Source: Bog-793 sp963785415 (GTDB taxonomy: Bacteria > Actinomycetota > Acidimicrobiia > Acidimicrobiales > Bog-793). Taken from it: a stretch of DNA of 64,000 nt. Shown here piece after piece: positions 29,942 to 39,853 of the stretch. A model generated the notes under the pieces. That model made no database searches. It had not been told where the DNA came from and saw only the letters and a list, made by a program, of their open reading frames with translations. The DNA lies in the NCBI GenBank assembly GCA_963785415.1, contig CAWAVB010000002.1, positions 1-64,000 of the forward strand, written 5' to 3'. Position 1 is the first letter of the stretch. Every line of letters begins with the position of its first letter. Position numbers and translations under genes: made by a program.

Positions 29942-32668
29942 CTATTTCGCTGCGGCCCAGGTCTTGCCCCACGACAGGTGCACGGCGAGCGGGACGCGGA
30001 GCGGATAGGCGTGCTCCATCGACTCGCGCACGATCGCCTCGGCGACGTCGTGCTCGGAATCGGGGACCTCGACGAGCACCTCGTCGTGGACCTGCAGGAC
30101 GAGACGGGAGGCGTGGCCGCCGGACTCGAGCGCCGCGTCGAGCCGCACGAGGGCGAGCTTGAAGATGTCGGCGGCGAGCCCCTGGATGCCGGCGTTCATC
30201 GCCTGGCGCTCGGCGGCCTGACGGATCCGGTGGTTGTCCGAGACGAGCTCCGGGATGTAGCGGCGCCGCCCGAGCTCGGTGACCGTGTAGCCCCGGGCCC
30301 GGGCCTCGGCCACGGAGCGCTCCATGTAGGCCCGGACGGCCGGGAAGGCGGTGAAGTACTGGCCGAGGATCTCCGCGGCCTCGTCGAGCCCGACGCCGAG
30401 CCGCTGGGAGAGCCCGTAGGCCTCCATGCCGTAGGCGAGGCCGTAGGAGACCATCTTCGCCTTGGACCGCTGGGCGGTCGTCACCTCGCCCGGCTCGACG
30501 CCATAGATGCGCGACGCCGTCGCGGCGTGGATGTCGTGGCCGGCGGCGAACTCCTCGACGAGGCCGGGGTCGCCCGTCAGGTGGGCGATCACCCGCAGCT
30601 CGATCTGGTTGTAGTCCGCGATCAGGAACTCGGTCCCGGCCGCGGGCACGAAGGCCTCGCGGATTCTCCGGCCGTCCTCGGTGCGGACCGGGATGTTGTG
30701 GAGGTTCGGGCGGTCCGAGGAGAGCCGCCCGGTGCGGGCGACCGTCTGGTTGAACGAGGCGTGGATCCGCCCGTCGGTGGCGACCTCGGCGAGCAGCCCC
30801 TCGCCGTAGGTGGAGCGAAGCTTCTCGACCTCCCGGTAGCGCAGCAGGGTTGCGACGATCGGGTGGGCGTCGCGCAGCTTCTCGAGCGTCGCCGCGTCGG
30901 TCGAGTAGCCGGTCTTCGTCTTGCGCTGCGGGGTGAGCTTCAGCTTGTCGTAGAGGATCGTGCGCAGCTGCGTCGACGAGTTCACGTTGAACTCCTCGCC
31001 GGCGAGCCCGTGGAGCTGGGCCTCCAGCTTCGCCGCTTCCTCGGTGAGCTCGGCGTTGATCCCGCGCAGCCGGGCCACGTCGACGGCGATCCCGGCGACC
31101 TCCATCCTGGCGAGGACGCGGATGAGCGGGAGCTCGATCTCCTCGTAGAGCTCCCGCCCCCCGATCCCGTCGAGCTCGGCGAGGAGCCGCGCCCCGAGGC
31201 CCGCGACGAGCTCGGCCCGCCGGGCCGTCGCCTCGACGAGGCCCGTCGCGCTCTCCTCGGCGGCCCCGAGGTCGAAGCCGAGCTGCCCGGCCCCGGCCGG
31301 TGGCGCGCCCGTCATCCCCCGCCGCTCGGCGAGCTCGTCGAGGGTCGCGGCCCCGTCGGCGGGGTCGAGCACGTAGGCGATGACTGCGGTGTCGAGTTCG
31401 AGCGCCGTCGTGTCGATCCCCCGCGGCAGCAGCACCCGCATCAGCTCCTTCACCCGGTGCCCGACGAGCCGGCGGCGCGGGGCCCGACCGGCGGGGCCGC
31501 CGAGGACCGCGGAGAGCGGCGCGGCGAGCTCGTCCGAGCCGACGAGACCGCCCGCCACGACGACGACGTCCCCGTCCCCGGGCGGGCAGAAGGCGAGCGC
31601 CTCGACCGCCGCCCTCCCGGGCACCCCCGCCCAGGCCGGCTCCAGGCCGATCCAGCCCTCGTCCCGGGCCGCCCGGTCGACCAGCGCGAGTGCCTCGGCG
31701 GCGGCCGTGGAGGTGTCGGGCGAACAGACCTTCCGCGTCGACGGGGCCGCGGGCTCGGGGGTCAAGGTGGGGGTCGCGGCGCCGAGACCGGCGGCGTCGA
31801 GGACCGCGAAGAGCCGGTCGCGGGGCGTGCGCATCTCGAGAAAGTTGAAGAGCCGCTCGAGGGCCTCGCGGTCGGGGGCGGCGAATCTCAGGGCCGCAAG
31901 GTCGAGGCCCAACGGCACGTCGCGCACAAGCGGCGTCATCCGCAGGTTCGACCGCACCTGTGCCTCGTTGGCGGCGAGCGACTCCCGCAGCTTCGGGGTG
32001 CACTCGTCGAGGTGGGCGTAGAGCCCGTCGACGTCGTGGTAGGACGTGACGAGCTTCGCCGCCGTCTTCTCGCCGACCCCGGGAACGCCGGGCAGGTTGT
32101 CCGACGGGTCGCCGCGCAGCGAGGCGAGGAGCGGGTAGTCGGCGGGCCTGACCCCGGTGCGCTCCACGATCCCCACCTCGTCGTAGAGGGCGTAGTCGGA
32201 CATGCCGCGCCGGTTGTAGAGCACGCGGACGTGCGGGTCCTCGACGAGCTGGAACGAGTCGCGGTCCCCCGTCACGATGACGACGTCGGACCCAGCCTCG
32301 CGCAGCTGCGTCGCGAGCGTCGCCAGGATGTCGTCCGCCTCGTAGCCGACGGCGTCGACGGCCGGGACGCCAAGGGCCGTCACGAATTGCCGGATGAGCT
32401 CGACCTGCGCGATGAGCGGCTCCGGCGTCGGCGGGCGGCCCGCCTTGTAGTCGGCGACGAGGGCGTCGCGGAACGTCGGCTCATGGCGGTCGAAGGCGAC
32501 CGCCATGCCGTCGGGGTGGAAGTCAGCGACCATCTTCGTCGTCATGGCGACGAATCCGTAGACGGCCTGCGTCTCCTGGCCCGAGGAGGTCGCCATGCCC
32601 GCGTCCTGGAGCGCGAACCAGGCGCGGAACGCGAGGCTGTGCCCGTCGAGCAGCAGATAGGTCGCCAC
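29942..32668 (-). CDS. polA: DNA polymerase I
   Basis: This 908-aa protein starts at GTG 32668. Residues 1-300 are the 5'-3' nuclease (LLLDGHSLAFRAWFAL, FDRHEPTFRDAL, PGVPGVGEKTAAKLV). The middle domain matches the 3'-5' exonuclease region but lacks its metal-binding residues, as is usual in actinobacteria. The polymerase domain has motif A DYNQIELRVIAHLTGD, motif B KAKMVSYGLAYGMEAYGLSQ and motif C LQVHDEVLVEVP. It functions in repair synthesis and Okazaki fragment processing. A TACCAT box 6 nt before the start suggests a leaderless transcript, divergent from dtxR. Confidence 0.97.
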   Translation of the reverse strand: MATYLLLDGHSLAFRAWFALQDAGMATSSGQETQAVYGFVAMTTKMVADFHPDGMAVAFDRHEPTFRDALVADYKAGRPPTPEPLIAQVELIRQFVTALGVPAVDAVGYEADDILATLATQLREAGSDVVIVTGDRDSFQLVEDPHVRVLYNRRGMSDYALYDEVGIVERTGVRPADYPLLASLRGDPSDNLPGVPGVGEKTAAKLVTSYHDVDGLYAHLDECTPKLRESLAANEAQVRSNLRMTPLVRDVPLGLDLAALRFAAPDREALERLFNFLEMRTPRDRLFAVLDAAGLGAATPTLTPEPAAPSTRKVCSPDTSTAAAEALALVDRAARDEGWIGLEPAWAGVPGRAAVEALAFCPPGDGDVVVVAGGLVGSDELAAPLSAVLGGPAGRAPRRRLVGHRVKELMRVLLPRGIDTTALELDTAVIAYVLDPADGAATLDELAERRGMTGAPPAGAGQLGFDLGAAEESATGLVEATARRAELVAGLGARLLAELDGIGGRELYEEIELPLIRVLARMEVAGIAVDVARLRGINAELTEEAAKLEAQLHGLAGEEFNVNSSTQLRTILYDKLKLTPQRKTKTGYSTDAATLEKLRDAHPIVATLLRYREVEKLRSTYGEGLLAEVATDGRIHASFNQTVARTGRLSSDRPNLHNIPVRTEDGRRIREAFVPAAGTEFLIADYNQIELRVIAHLTGDPGLVEEFAAGHDIHAATASRIYGVEPGEVTTAQRSKAKMVSYGLAYGMEAYGLSQRLGVGLDEAAEILGQYFTAFPAVRAYMERSVAEARARGYTVTELGRRRYIPELVSDNHRIRQAAERQAMNAGIQGLAADIFKLALVRLDAALESGGHASRLVLQVHDEVLVEVPDSEHDVAEAIVRESMEHAYPLRVPLAVHLSWGKTWAAAK

Positions 32669-32674
32669 ACGTCG

Positions 32675-32680
32675 ATGGTA
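32675..32680 (-). promoter_or_regulatory. Leaderless -10 box of polA (TACCAT)
   Basis: On the minus strand TACCAT is followed by 6 nt and the GTG start of polA. It lies back-to-back with the dtxR -10 box in an 83-bp divergent spacer. Confidence 0.5.
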
Positions 32681-32737
32681 GGCGTCGTGCCGGAATATCG
32701 CCGCGGCCGGCCAGGGACGTCCCAGGTCGGCGACCGG

Positions 32738-32743
32738 TACGAT
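32738..32743 (+). promoter_or_regulatory. Leaderless -10 box of the dtxR-family gene (TACGAT)
   Basis: TACGAT is followed by 8 nt and the GTG start at 32752. No Shine-Dalgarno sequence is present. Confidence 0.5.
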
Positions 32744-32751
32744 CGAGCAGC

Positions 32752-33429
32752 GTGCCAGAAGGCTTCCATCCTCCGCTCGAGGAGTACCTCGAGACGATCT
32801 ACGCCCTCGAGGAAGAACACGTCCCGGTAATCCAGGCGCGCCTCGTCGAGCGGCTCGGCCACACGCCGCAGGCGGTCTCGGAGATGATTCGCCGGCTCTC
32901 CGACGAGGGCTACGTCGGCCGTGCCGGCCGGGGCCTCGAGCTCACCGACAGGGGCCACCGCCGCGCCGAGAGCGTCGTGCGCAAGCACCGCCTCGCCGAG
33001 CGGTTCCTCGTCGACGTCGTCGGGCTGCCCTGGTACGAGGCGCACCACGAGGCGGGCCGCTGGGAGCACGTCATCTCCGAGGAGGTCGAGGCCCGGTTCG
33101 TCGCGATCCTCAACAACCCGACGACCTGCCCGCACGGCAACCCGATCCCCGGAACGGCCCGCGACCCCGTGCCGCAGCACCCCCTCACCGAGATCGCCGC
33201 GGGGACGCCGATGACGCTCGCCCGCATCACCGAGCTGGTCGAGTCCGATCGCGACGCCCTCGTCTATCTGAGCGACCACGGGCTCGTGCCCGGACGCAAG
33301 GGACGGATCCGCAGTCGCGCCCCCGACGGCACCCTCACCCTCGAGCTCGATGACGACGACACGGCCACGCCGCGCACCGTCGCGGTGGGGCCCGCGCTCG
33401 GCGGTCAGCTCTTCGTCACGACCGCCTGA
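32752..33429 (+). CDS. DtxR/IdeR-family metal-dependent transcriptional repressor
   Basis: This 225-aa regulator has an N-terminal winged HTH (EEYLETIYALEEEHVPVIQARLVERLGHTPQAVSEMIRRLSDEGYV). The dimerisation and metal-binding domain follows (HRLAERFLVDVVGLPWYEAHHEAGRWEHVIS), with the metal-site segment NNPTTCPHGNPIPG containing the Cys and His expected of DtxR. A C-terminal SH3-like FeoA domain is present (GTPMTLARITELVESDRDALVYLSDHGLVPG). It probably senses Fe2+ or Mn2+; the sequence does not decide which. It is divergent from polA. Confidence 0.93.
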   Translation: MPEGFHPPLEEYLETIYALEEEHVPVIQARLVERLGHTPQAVSEMIRRLSDEGYVGRAGRGLELTDRGHRRAESVVRKHRLAERFLVDVVGLPWYEAHHEAGRWEHVISEEVEARFVAILNNPTTCPHGNPIPGTARDPVPQHPLTEIAAGTPMTLARITELVESDRDALVYLSDHGLVPGRKGRIRSRAPDGTLTLELDDDDTATPRTVAVGPALGGQLFVTTA

Positions 33430-33538
33430 CGAAGTCCCGCGCCGAGAGCTGCCGGGCGCCGAGCGTGAACTGCCCCGGGTGGTCGCGGCCCTCATCCGCC
33501 GCGACCAGCCGGATCGGCCCCGCGACCACAATGGGCCG

Positions 33539-34705
33539 ATGCGTACGCGCCTTGCCACGGTCGCGATCGCCTGCGCGGCGGTTACTGCGGCCCTGTTTGG
33601 GGCCCAAGTCGGTGCCGCCACGATCGCCGCGGGATCGGCGGGCCACCGTGGCGCGTCCGGTTTCGATCCGCTCTACACCCAGCGGATCGGATCGTCGTCC
33701 GACGTCATCGTCGTCGGGACGCGATCGTGCGCGAAGGAGCCCTGCCTCGAGGTCCTCCTGACGGCGAACGACGGCAAGACCTTCACGAGACTCGGGTCAC
33801 CCCCCATCACGGGCGCGAGCAACGGCTCCATCGGCCCGGGCTCACTCGACGGTCTCGTGTTCGCCAACACCCAAGACGGGTACGCGATCGAACAGCGCAC
33901 GAGCCTCTCGGCGACGACGCTGTACGCGACCTTCGACGGCGGTCGGACGTGGCACCGGGAACCCCTCGACCCGCAGGTGTCCGTCGAGGCCGAGGCGGCC
34001 ACCGCTCACCGCTTCTACTTCGTCCTCGCCGCGTGCACGGGAAAGGATCAATCGCCGTGCAGGTGGAGCCTCGCGGTCTCACGGACCGGAACGTCCGCCC
34101 GGACGACGCGGTCGTTCCCGGACGCCACGCAGATCACACAAAACGGGTTTGCCGAGATCGGTCGCGGTCTCGGTGTCTGGGGACGTGACGTCTGGATCTC
34201 ACTCCAGTCGCCCCGCCAGGTCCTCGCCATCTCGCACGACGATGGGAACACGTTCACGCTGCAAAGCGACGAGACGCTCGGCAGCGTCGCCGGTTGCTCG
34301 CTCACGGCGGAGTCGGCCGACCAGATCTGGGCCGAGTGCCCGACCGGATCGCTGGTGAGCTTCGCCCGTTCGGGCGACGGGGGCGCGCACTTCGGACTCC
34401 TGCGGTTACCGGGCGTCTTCTACGGCACGGGGGGTGGCGACTTCACGCCGGTGACAGGCTCGGTCGCCTACCTCTACAACCGCGCCACATACCTGTGGGG
34501 GAACGTGGTCAACCCCTTCGAGCTCTACCGCACGACCGACGGCGGGAGGAGCTTCACGCCCGTCGGCAGGCTCCCCCTGCCGTCGGGCTGGCTCGTCTTC
34601 ACGAGCCGCGACGACGGCCTCGCCGTCGGCTACCCGCCGAGCGGGTCCCGCGTCCTGCTGCGGACGACCGACGGCGGGCGCCACTGGCAGACCGCCTCGA
34701 CCTGA
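33539..34705 (+). CDS. Secreted BNR/beta-propeller-like protein
   Basis: This protein of about 388 aa starts at ATG 33539, with a CACAAT box 6 nt upstream suggesting a leaderless transcript. A signal peptide (RLATVAIACAAVTAALFGAQVGA) precedes the mature part. Repeated Asp-box-like motifs (ATFDGGRTWHREPL, ISHDDGNTFTLQS, RTTDGGRSFTPVG, RTTDGGRHWQTAS) indicate a BNR/sialidase-type beta-propeller. The catalytic residues of sialidases are not evident. Cys pairs (SCAKEPCL, CTGKDQSPC) may form disulfides. Function unknown; probably extracellular binding. Confidence 0.7.
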   Translation: MRTRLATVAIACAAVTAALFGAQVGAATIAAGSAGHRGASGFDPLYTQRIGSSSDVIVVGTRSCAKEPCLEVLLTANDGKTFTRLGSPPITGASNGSIGPGSLDGLVFANTQDGYAIEQRTSLSATTLYATFDGGRTWHREPLDPQVSVEAEAATAHRFYFVLAACTGKDQSPCRWSLAVSRTGTSARTTRSFPDATQITQNGFAEIGRGLGVWGRDVWISLQSPRQVLAISHDDGNTFTLQSDETLGSVAGCSLTAESADQIWAECPTGSLVSFARSGDGGAHFGLLRLPGVFYGTGGGDFTPVTGSVAYLYNRATYLWGNVVNPFELYRTTDGGRSFTPVGRLPLPSGWLVFTSRDDGLAVGYPPSGSRVLLRTTDGGRHWQTAST

Positions 34706-34715
34706 CCGCCGACGA

Positions 34716-36030
34716 TCAGTCCCCCAGTACCCCCTCCGGGTTGCCCTGGTTCCTCGGGATCGGCGGCGGGTCGCGCGTGAACGCCTTTTTCACCGCGTCG
34801 AGACCGGTCGCCGCATGCACGCGATTCGTCACGCCCTGGCTGAACGACTTGATGATCCCCACGCCGACGCTGCCGGTGAGCCCGAGCGCGCTCAGCGCCG
34901 ACAGGGGTGCTTGGTAACTCGTTCCAGAAGAGACGAGGAAGTACAGGCAGACCCCGAGAGCACCGGACGTAACCGCGCCGACGACGATCTCCGGCAGGTA
35001 GAAAGCGAAGATATGCCGGCTGCTCCGCGAACGCGTCCGCGATTGTCCCGAGATCACCGAAATCCGTGGAATCGGCCGCCATCAGCAGCAGGTCTTTCCA
35101 TTTCTTGACTTGGATCTTCAGGTCCTTGGCCGCTTCTGCCCGGAAGGCCTGGTTGCCGTCCTTCTCGTCGGCCTCCCAGGAATCCAACAGGTCCTTCGCG
35201 AATTGCTCCCATTTCCCGAGCGCGAATTCGATCGCGGACGCTGACACCGACGGGAGAACGGTCAACGACAAGCGGTCGAGGAGCAGTCTGAGGGCCGTAG
35301 CTCGCTCGCCGCCAAGCAGCTTCTTCCATGACTCCGGACCGGACCTGGCGTCGGGGTCGAGAGCCCAATAAATCTCCGCAAGCCCGCGGCCGAGCTGATA
35401 GGAGCTGGAAGTCCCGTACTCCTGCGCCGCGAGCTCGTCCTGGATGGCCTCGTCCCAGGCCCAGAGGAAGCCTTCGAGTTGCTCTCTGGCCTCCTCGGCC
35501 CCAAGGTTCACCGAGTCGTTCGCCTCATCCGCGGCGAGGCCGAGGGTGGGGCCGAGACCTTTCCAGTTGAGGGCTCGCAGGTGCCGCCACGTGAGCAGGC
35601 GCAACAGGCCGGAGGCCGTCGTCTCGCTTGTCTTTGGCCGTTCCGTCGGCATCGTCAGCGTGGAAACCTCAAGGTCGAGCCCCGACTGTGTTGCCAGGCT
35701 CGCCAGAACCTTCACCGCTTCGACCGCTTGCTCGCAGCTCGTCCGTTCGCCGGCCGCGTCGAGCGGCAACGTCGGGAATCCTTGGGGCAAGCCGCCGGGG
35801 GCCTTGCCCATCCTCAGCAGGTTCCCCCTCGCCTCCGCCATCATCCAGCCGACGCGGAGAGCCGCGTACTTGGAGGAGTTATCCGCTTTGCCATCCGGCG
35901 CGGCTCCGCCACCGGCCGCCTTCGATCCGGCCGAACCGACGGGTCCCCTAGTTCCGGTGACCTTGGGCGGGGCGTGTCCGGAACCCAACGGATCCGGCGT
36001 GGTTCGTTGAGGGCTTTGCTGTCCGCTCAT
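34716..36030 (-). pseudogene. Hypothetical protein with C-terminal membrane domain, one frameshift
   Basis: I do not recognise the family. From ATG 36030 the frame gives a Gly/Pro/Lys-rich start, then helical segments (AALRVGWMMAEARGNLLRM, EEAREQLEGFLWAWDEAIQDEL, ALRLLLDRLSLTVLPSVSASAIEFALGKWEQFAKDLL) up to GTIADAFAEQ. Beyond about 35,015 that frame becomes Arg-rich nonsense. The +1 frame gives a plausible membrane tail with two helices (IVVGAVTSGALGVCLYFLV, LSALSALGLTGSVGVGIIKSF) ending VLGD at 34716. One indel near 35,013-35,020 would join them into a protein of about 437 aa. It could be a genuine pseudogene or a base-calling error. Confidence 0.55.
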
Positions 36031-36232
36031 GATCCGGCCTTCCCGACATGACGAAGGCGTGAGCGACGGCCCGTGTAGCTGATCGGTTCCCCTTCGTCAC
36101 CCTCAGCTGATCCGGAGAGGCGAGTCTTCGCAGCTGCCATCGGCTGGCTCCTCGCGCGTCACCGCAACCATAGGCCGCGCCGTCAGCGGGGTCGGGTGAG
36201 TTGCGACCTGCGTCGCCCGGTCCGGCCGCCGC

Positions 36233-37918
36233 TCAGGGACTGCGCGTCCCGGTCGGTCCGTCGGGCCGGTCGGCAACGAGGCGGACCATCTGCCGCCGCC
36301 AGGCGGACCGGGTCCGGGCCGCCTCGACGCTGTCGGGGTGCACGAGCCGGGTGAAGGTGGGTTGCCCGGGACCGCGGTGGTAGGCGGAAGCGCGGTCCTC
36401 GATCGCCATGTCGCCCTTGGTGTAGTGGGCCCGCTGGAGCAGGTAGCCGTGCCACGACGCGACGAGGAAGGTCTCCAGGAACTTGCCGTGCTCGGTCGAG
36501 TCCTCGAACACCCCCCAGCGCGTCCCGCCGAGCCGTCGTCGCACGATGCGCAGGTCGGCCATCGCGGCGAGGAAGTCGTCGACGTCGTCCTCGTCGATGC
36601 GGTACTCGACGAGGACGAGGACCGGTCCGTCGTCGGGGTGGACGTGCTCGCCAACGGTGAGCGCCGAGTGGGCGACGAGCTCGAGGGACCCCCGCTCGAC
36701 GACCGGCAATCCGAAGCGCGGGATCACGAGGATCCCCGGCAGCAGGGCGACCGCGGCGATGGCGAGCGTCGTGCGCAAGGGCAGGAAGGTGGCGACGACG
36801 CCGAAGGCGATCCCGCCCAGCACGAACGGTCCCTGCAGCACGACGTAGTAGATCGACAGGGCGCGGGTCTGGACCCACTGCGGGACGACCTGGCGGGCCG
36901 CGATGGTCAGCGTCGTCGTCGACCAGACCCAGCTCGCCCCCGTGACGACGAGCACGGGGCCCGCGACCCAGCGGTTCGGCCAGACGATGAGCACGGCGAG
37001 GGCGGCCCCGTTGGCGAGGGCCGCCGCCGCGACGAGGGCGTCGAGGTGCAGGTAACCCCGCATGCTCGGCAGCGCGACCGCGGCGGCCATCGCGCCCGCC
37101 CCGCTCAAAGCGAGGAAAAGTCCGTACCCGAAAGCCGACGTGTGCAGGTAGTGGTCGGCGAACAGCGGGAACAACGCCCCGAGCGCCGCCGCCGGCGTGA
37201 CGTAAAGGGCGGTGCGGACCGCCACGGCCCGCAGTCCCGGCGTGTTGACGAAGAACCGCCACCCCGACGAAACGGAACCGAGGAAGCTCTCGACCGCCGT
37301 CCCCCCGGGGGTCGAGAGCCGGAGGTTCGATCTCCCACGCCAGACATAGAGGAAGCCGACGAGCGGCAGCATGACCGCGCCGCACACCGCGAAGAACGCC
37401 GTGCTCCCCGCGTCGTGGACGATCACGCCACCGACGACCGGCCCGACCAACTGGCCGATGTTCCACTCGAAGCTGTCGACGCTCATCGCGACGGGGATGA
37501 GCTCGGGCCGCACGAGGTTGGAGACCGTCGCCCACCACGACGGCGACGACGTCCCGTTGGCGACGCCCATACCGGCCACCCCGATGAGCAGCGTGGCCGG
37601 GTTGAGGAGGTGGGCGGCAGAGACGAGGACGAGGAAGGCGACCGAGGTGACGAGGAGGATCTTCGAGACCAAAAGCACGCCGCGCCGGTCGCGGGAGTCG
37701 GCCGCGGCGCCGGACAGCATCACGACGAGGATGCCGGCGAGCGGGCTCATATCCGTGGCGAGCGCGACGAGCACCGGCGAGTGCGTCAGGCGCTCCATGA
37801 TGAAGCCGCCGAGGAGGGCGACCATCCAGACGCCGACGTTGGAGAACATGCCGGTGCCCTCGAGCCAGCGGAAGGAGCGGCTTCTCAGGGGTTCGAGAAA
37901 GGCCGGCACCGCCGTCAA
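36233..37918 (-). CDS. MFS exporter, MFS_3 (EntS-like) type
   Basis: This 561-aa protein starts at TTG 37918 (a GTG 9 nt downstream is possible). About 11-12 membrane helices occupy residues 20-410. The first motif A-like loop is ADSRDRRGVLL. GPVVGGVIVHDAGSTAFFAVC and GVANGTSSPSWWATVSNLVRPELIPVAMSVDSFEWNIGQLVGP match the MFS_3 family. Residues 440-540 form a soluble domain (VLVLVEYRIDEDDVDDFLAAMADLRIVRRRLGG ... WHGYLLQRAHYTKGD) of the antibiotic-monooxygenase-like kind, common in this family. Substrate unknown; efflux of a small molecule is inferred. Confidence 0.85.
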   Translation of the reverse strand: MTAVPAFLEPLRSRSFRWLEGTGMFSNVGVWMVALLGGFIMERLTHSPVLVALATDMSPLAGILVVMLSGAAADSRDRRGVLLVSKILLVTSVAFLVLVSAAHLLNPATLLIGVAGMGVANGTSSPSWWATVSNLVRPELIPVAMSVDSFEWNIGQLVGPVVGGVIVHDAGSTAFFAVCGAVMLPLVGFLYVWRGRSNLRLSTPGGTAVESFLGSVSSGWRFFVNTPGLRAVAVRTALYVTPAAALGALFPLFADHYLHTSAFGYGLFLALSGAGAMAAAVALPSMRGYLHLDALVAAAALANGAALAVLIVWPNRWVAGPVLVVTGASWVWSTTTLTIAARQVVPQWVQTRALSIYYVVLQGPFVLGGIAFGVVATFLPLRTTLAIAAVALLPGILVIPRFGLPVVERGSLELVAHSALTVGEHVHPDDGPVLVLVEYRIDEDDVDDFLAAMADLRIVRRRLGGTRWGVFEDSTEHGKFLETFLVASWHGYLLQRAHYTKGDMAIEDRASAYHRGPGQPTFTRLVHPDSVEAARTRSAWRRQMVRLVADRPDGPTGTRSP

Positions 37919-38063
37919 CTCTAGGGACGTCCGCCGGACCCGTGGGGACCGGTCGTGACGGCGTTAGATTCAGTCCCAGATCACCTACTCGGCTCGAACG
38001 ACTCTCTCGCGGTGTGGGGCCTTTGCTGAACGATTTCCCACCAGCAGCGGGGAGACGGAGGAA

Positions 38064-38513
38064 ATGATGGGCAAGTCAACTCGTGATCGCAGGCGTCACC
38101 CGCTAGCGAAGTTGGTTCTCGTCGGGACGATCAGCCTCGGCGGAGCCGTGACGTTCGCCACCGCGACCGGCGCTTCGTCTTCGTCATCGTTCCGCATCAC
38201 GAAGGTCGTTCCCGCCGTGAGCCACGTCACCCGCAACGGGCCGCGCGACCCGATCACGATCGACTGGGCGGGCGCCGCGACGTTCCCGATCACCGCCCAT
38301 TACGCACCGGCGCCGGGCTGCGCCGGTGTCAACGACTACTGCGCCTCCGAGACGGACACCTTCACGACCGGGACGCACGCGCTCGTCTGGAAGCAGGCGG
38401 CCTGGTGCACGGGGAATGGAGGCAGCAGCTACGGGACGTGGTACGTGTGGCTCACCGACGCGCACGGGCACCGGACGCCGAAGGTGAAGTGGTCCCTTAG
38501 CTGCTCGGGTTAG
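38064..38513 (+). CDS. Small secreted protein
   Basis: This 149-aa protein has a GGAGGAAATG start region (38064; the next ATG at 38067 is equally possible). A signal peptide (LAKLVLVGTISLGGAVTFATATGA) leads to a mature domain of about 105 aa with ITKVVPAVSHVTRNGPRDPITIDWAG and four Cys (GCAGVNDYC, WCTG, SLSC), probably two disulfides. No family recognised. It stands alone between the MFS exporter and the ABC-2 exporter. Confidence 0.65.
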   Translation: MMGKSTRDRRRHPLAKLVLVGTISLGGAVTFATATGASSSSSFRITKVVPAVSHVTRNGPRDPITIDWAGAATFPITAHYAPAPGCAGVNDYCASETDTFTTGTHALVWKQAAWCTGNGGSSYGTWYVWLTDAHGHRTPKVKWSLSCSG

Positions 38514-38746
38514 GTACCACCTCCGGGGTAACGGTTCCAGGCGGGGGCTATCCCGCAGACGGACCGGAGTCGATGGCCCGAGCCACTACTCGTCCGGGCC
38601 CTAGCCGACACCGCGGCACCGTGGGGGACCTCCGGGTGAGGGACTCGCGATGCGTGTTCGGGCCCGGTTGACGCTCCCTTTCCGGCCGGGCCAGACGACC
38701 AGGTCAGCTCGCGTCGCCGCCGCGATCCCGGAGCCCTGGCGTGTCC

Positions 38747-39853
38747 TCAGGCGTCGCGGGTCATCATGCGCCAAGCGCCGAGGACCAACCAGACGACGAT
38801 CCAGCCGACGATGACGGCGATCATCGCCCACGTCGGCATGGCCGGAATCCCGAGCACCGCCCGGCCGCCGAAGGCGGCATGGACACCGGGGCCGCGACCG
38901 CCGACGTTGCCGGCCAGACCGGCGGGTCGGAGCTGGTCCATCGCCACACCGATGATGAGGCGCTGGCCGTTGAGGAAATACGGGATCTCCACCGTCGCGA
39001 GGATCGGCGTGATGATGATCTCGAGCACGATCATGAGGACGGTGGAAACCGTTCGCTGGCCGGTGAGCGCGCCGAGGCCCAGGCCGACCAGGAACCCGAT
39101 CACCACGTCGAGCGTGAACCACAGCCCGATCTTCACCATCTCGTTCATGGGCGGATTGAGGACCGTGGGCTCGATGCTGAGGTAGCCCGCGTAGATCGCC
39201 GGCATGTTCTTGTCAACGAGGATCTTCGTCGCCTGGCCGTGGGAAACGGGGCCATTCCCGAGGGCCATCTCGACCTGCTGCGGGTGATCGAGGAGCCAGG
39301 TGTTGAGCTGGGTCTCGCTGAGGTGAACCGGGATGTTCATGCCGTTGTCGTTGATCGTCGTCGCCTGGGGGGAGCCCTCGTAGGCGGTCACCAGGCAGAC
39401 CATCGCGAACGCCACGGCGATGAGCGGCAACAGGATGGAAAGGCCGGCAGGGATGCGCGCGACGAACAGTGAAAGCCGCGACCGGCCCGTGATCACAAGG
39501 TGGCGGAAGACCCCGTCGACGAGGTCGGTCGTCCCCGCCGAGGCGCCGAGCGTCGCGGCGATGATGAACCCGAAATCGGCCATCGCGTTCGACAGGGCCG
39601 AGAAGACGCTCGGGCTCCCCGCCGGCCCGTAGCTGTTCGGGTCGACCGCGTGGAACAGCAGCCGGAGGCCGAGGACGAGGACCGGCAGGCCGAGTGTGAG
39701 AAGCACCGTGACCACGATGAGGCCCCGGCGCTTGCGCATCTCGAGCCGCTTCGTCCGAATGAGGTCCCACGTCGGGATCCACGATCCGGCGCCGCGACCC
39801 CGTGGCGCCGCGACGACGGACGCCGGAACCGCGGCGGCGGTTTGGTCGGTCAC
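38747..39853 (-). CDS. ABC-2 type transporter permease
   Basis: This protein of about 368 aa starts at GTG 39853, overlapping the ATPase stop by 4 bp. A first helix (GLIVVTVLLTLGLPVLVLGLRLLF) is followed by a large external loop. Further helices include SILLPLIAVAFAMVCLVTAY, IGLWFTLDVVIGFLVGLGLGAL, VLMIVLEIIITPILA and MIAVIVGWIVVWLVLGAW. FIIAATLGASAGTTDLVDGVFRHLVITGRSR is the cytoplasmic coupling-like segment. Together with the upstream ATPase it forms an exporter of unknown substrate. Confidence 0.82.
   Translation of the reverse strand: MTDQTAAAVPASVVAAPRGRGAGSWIPTWDLIRTKRLEMRKRRGLIVVTVLLTLGLPVLVLGLRLLFHAVDPNSYGPAGSPSVFSALSNAMADFGFIIAATLGASAGTTDLVDGVFRHLVITGRSRLSLFVARIPAGLSILLPLIAVAFAMVCLVTAYEGSPQATTINDNGMNIPVHLSETQLNTWLLDHPQQVEMALGNGPVSHGQATKILVDKNMPAIYAGYLSIEPTVLNPPMNEMVKIGLWFTLDVVIGFLVGLGLGALTGQRTVSTVLMIVLEIIITPILATVEIPYFLNGQRLIIGVAMDQLRPAGLAGNVGGRGPGVHAAFGGRAVLGIPAMPTWAMIAVIVGWIVVWLVLGAWRMMTRDA

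Noticed and set aside
27899..32830. Very long open frame on the plus strand opposite rpsA and polA
   Set aside because: It is an antisense shadow of two clear genes in high-GC DNA; its translation has no family features.
36233..36600. Novel fusion of an MFS exporter to a monooxygenase-like domain
   Set aside because: A soluble C-terminal domain of this kind is common in the MFS_3 family.
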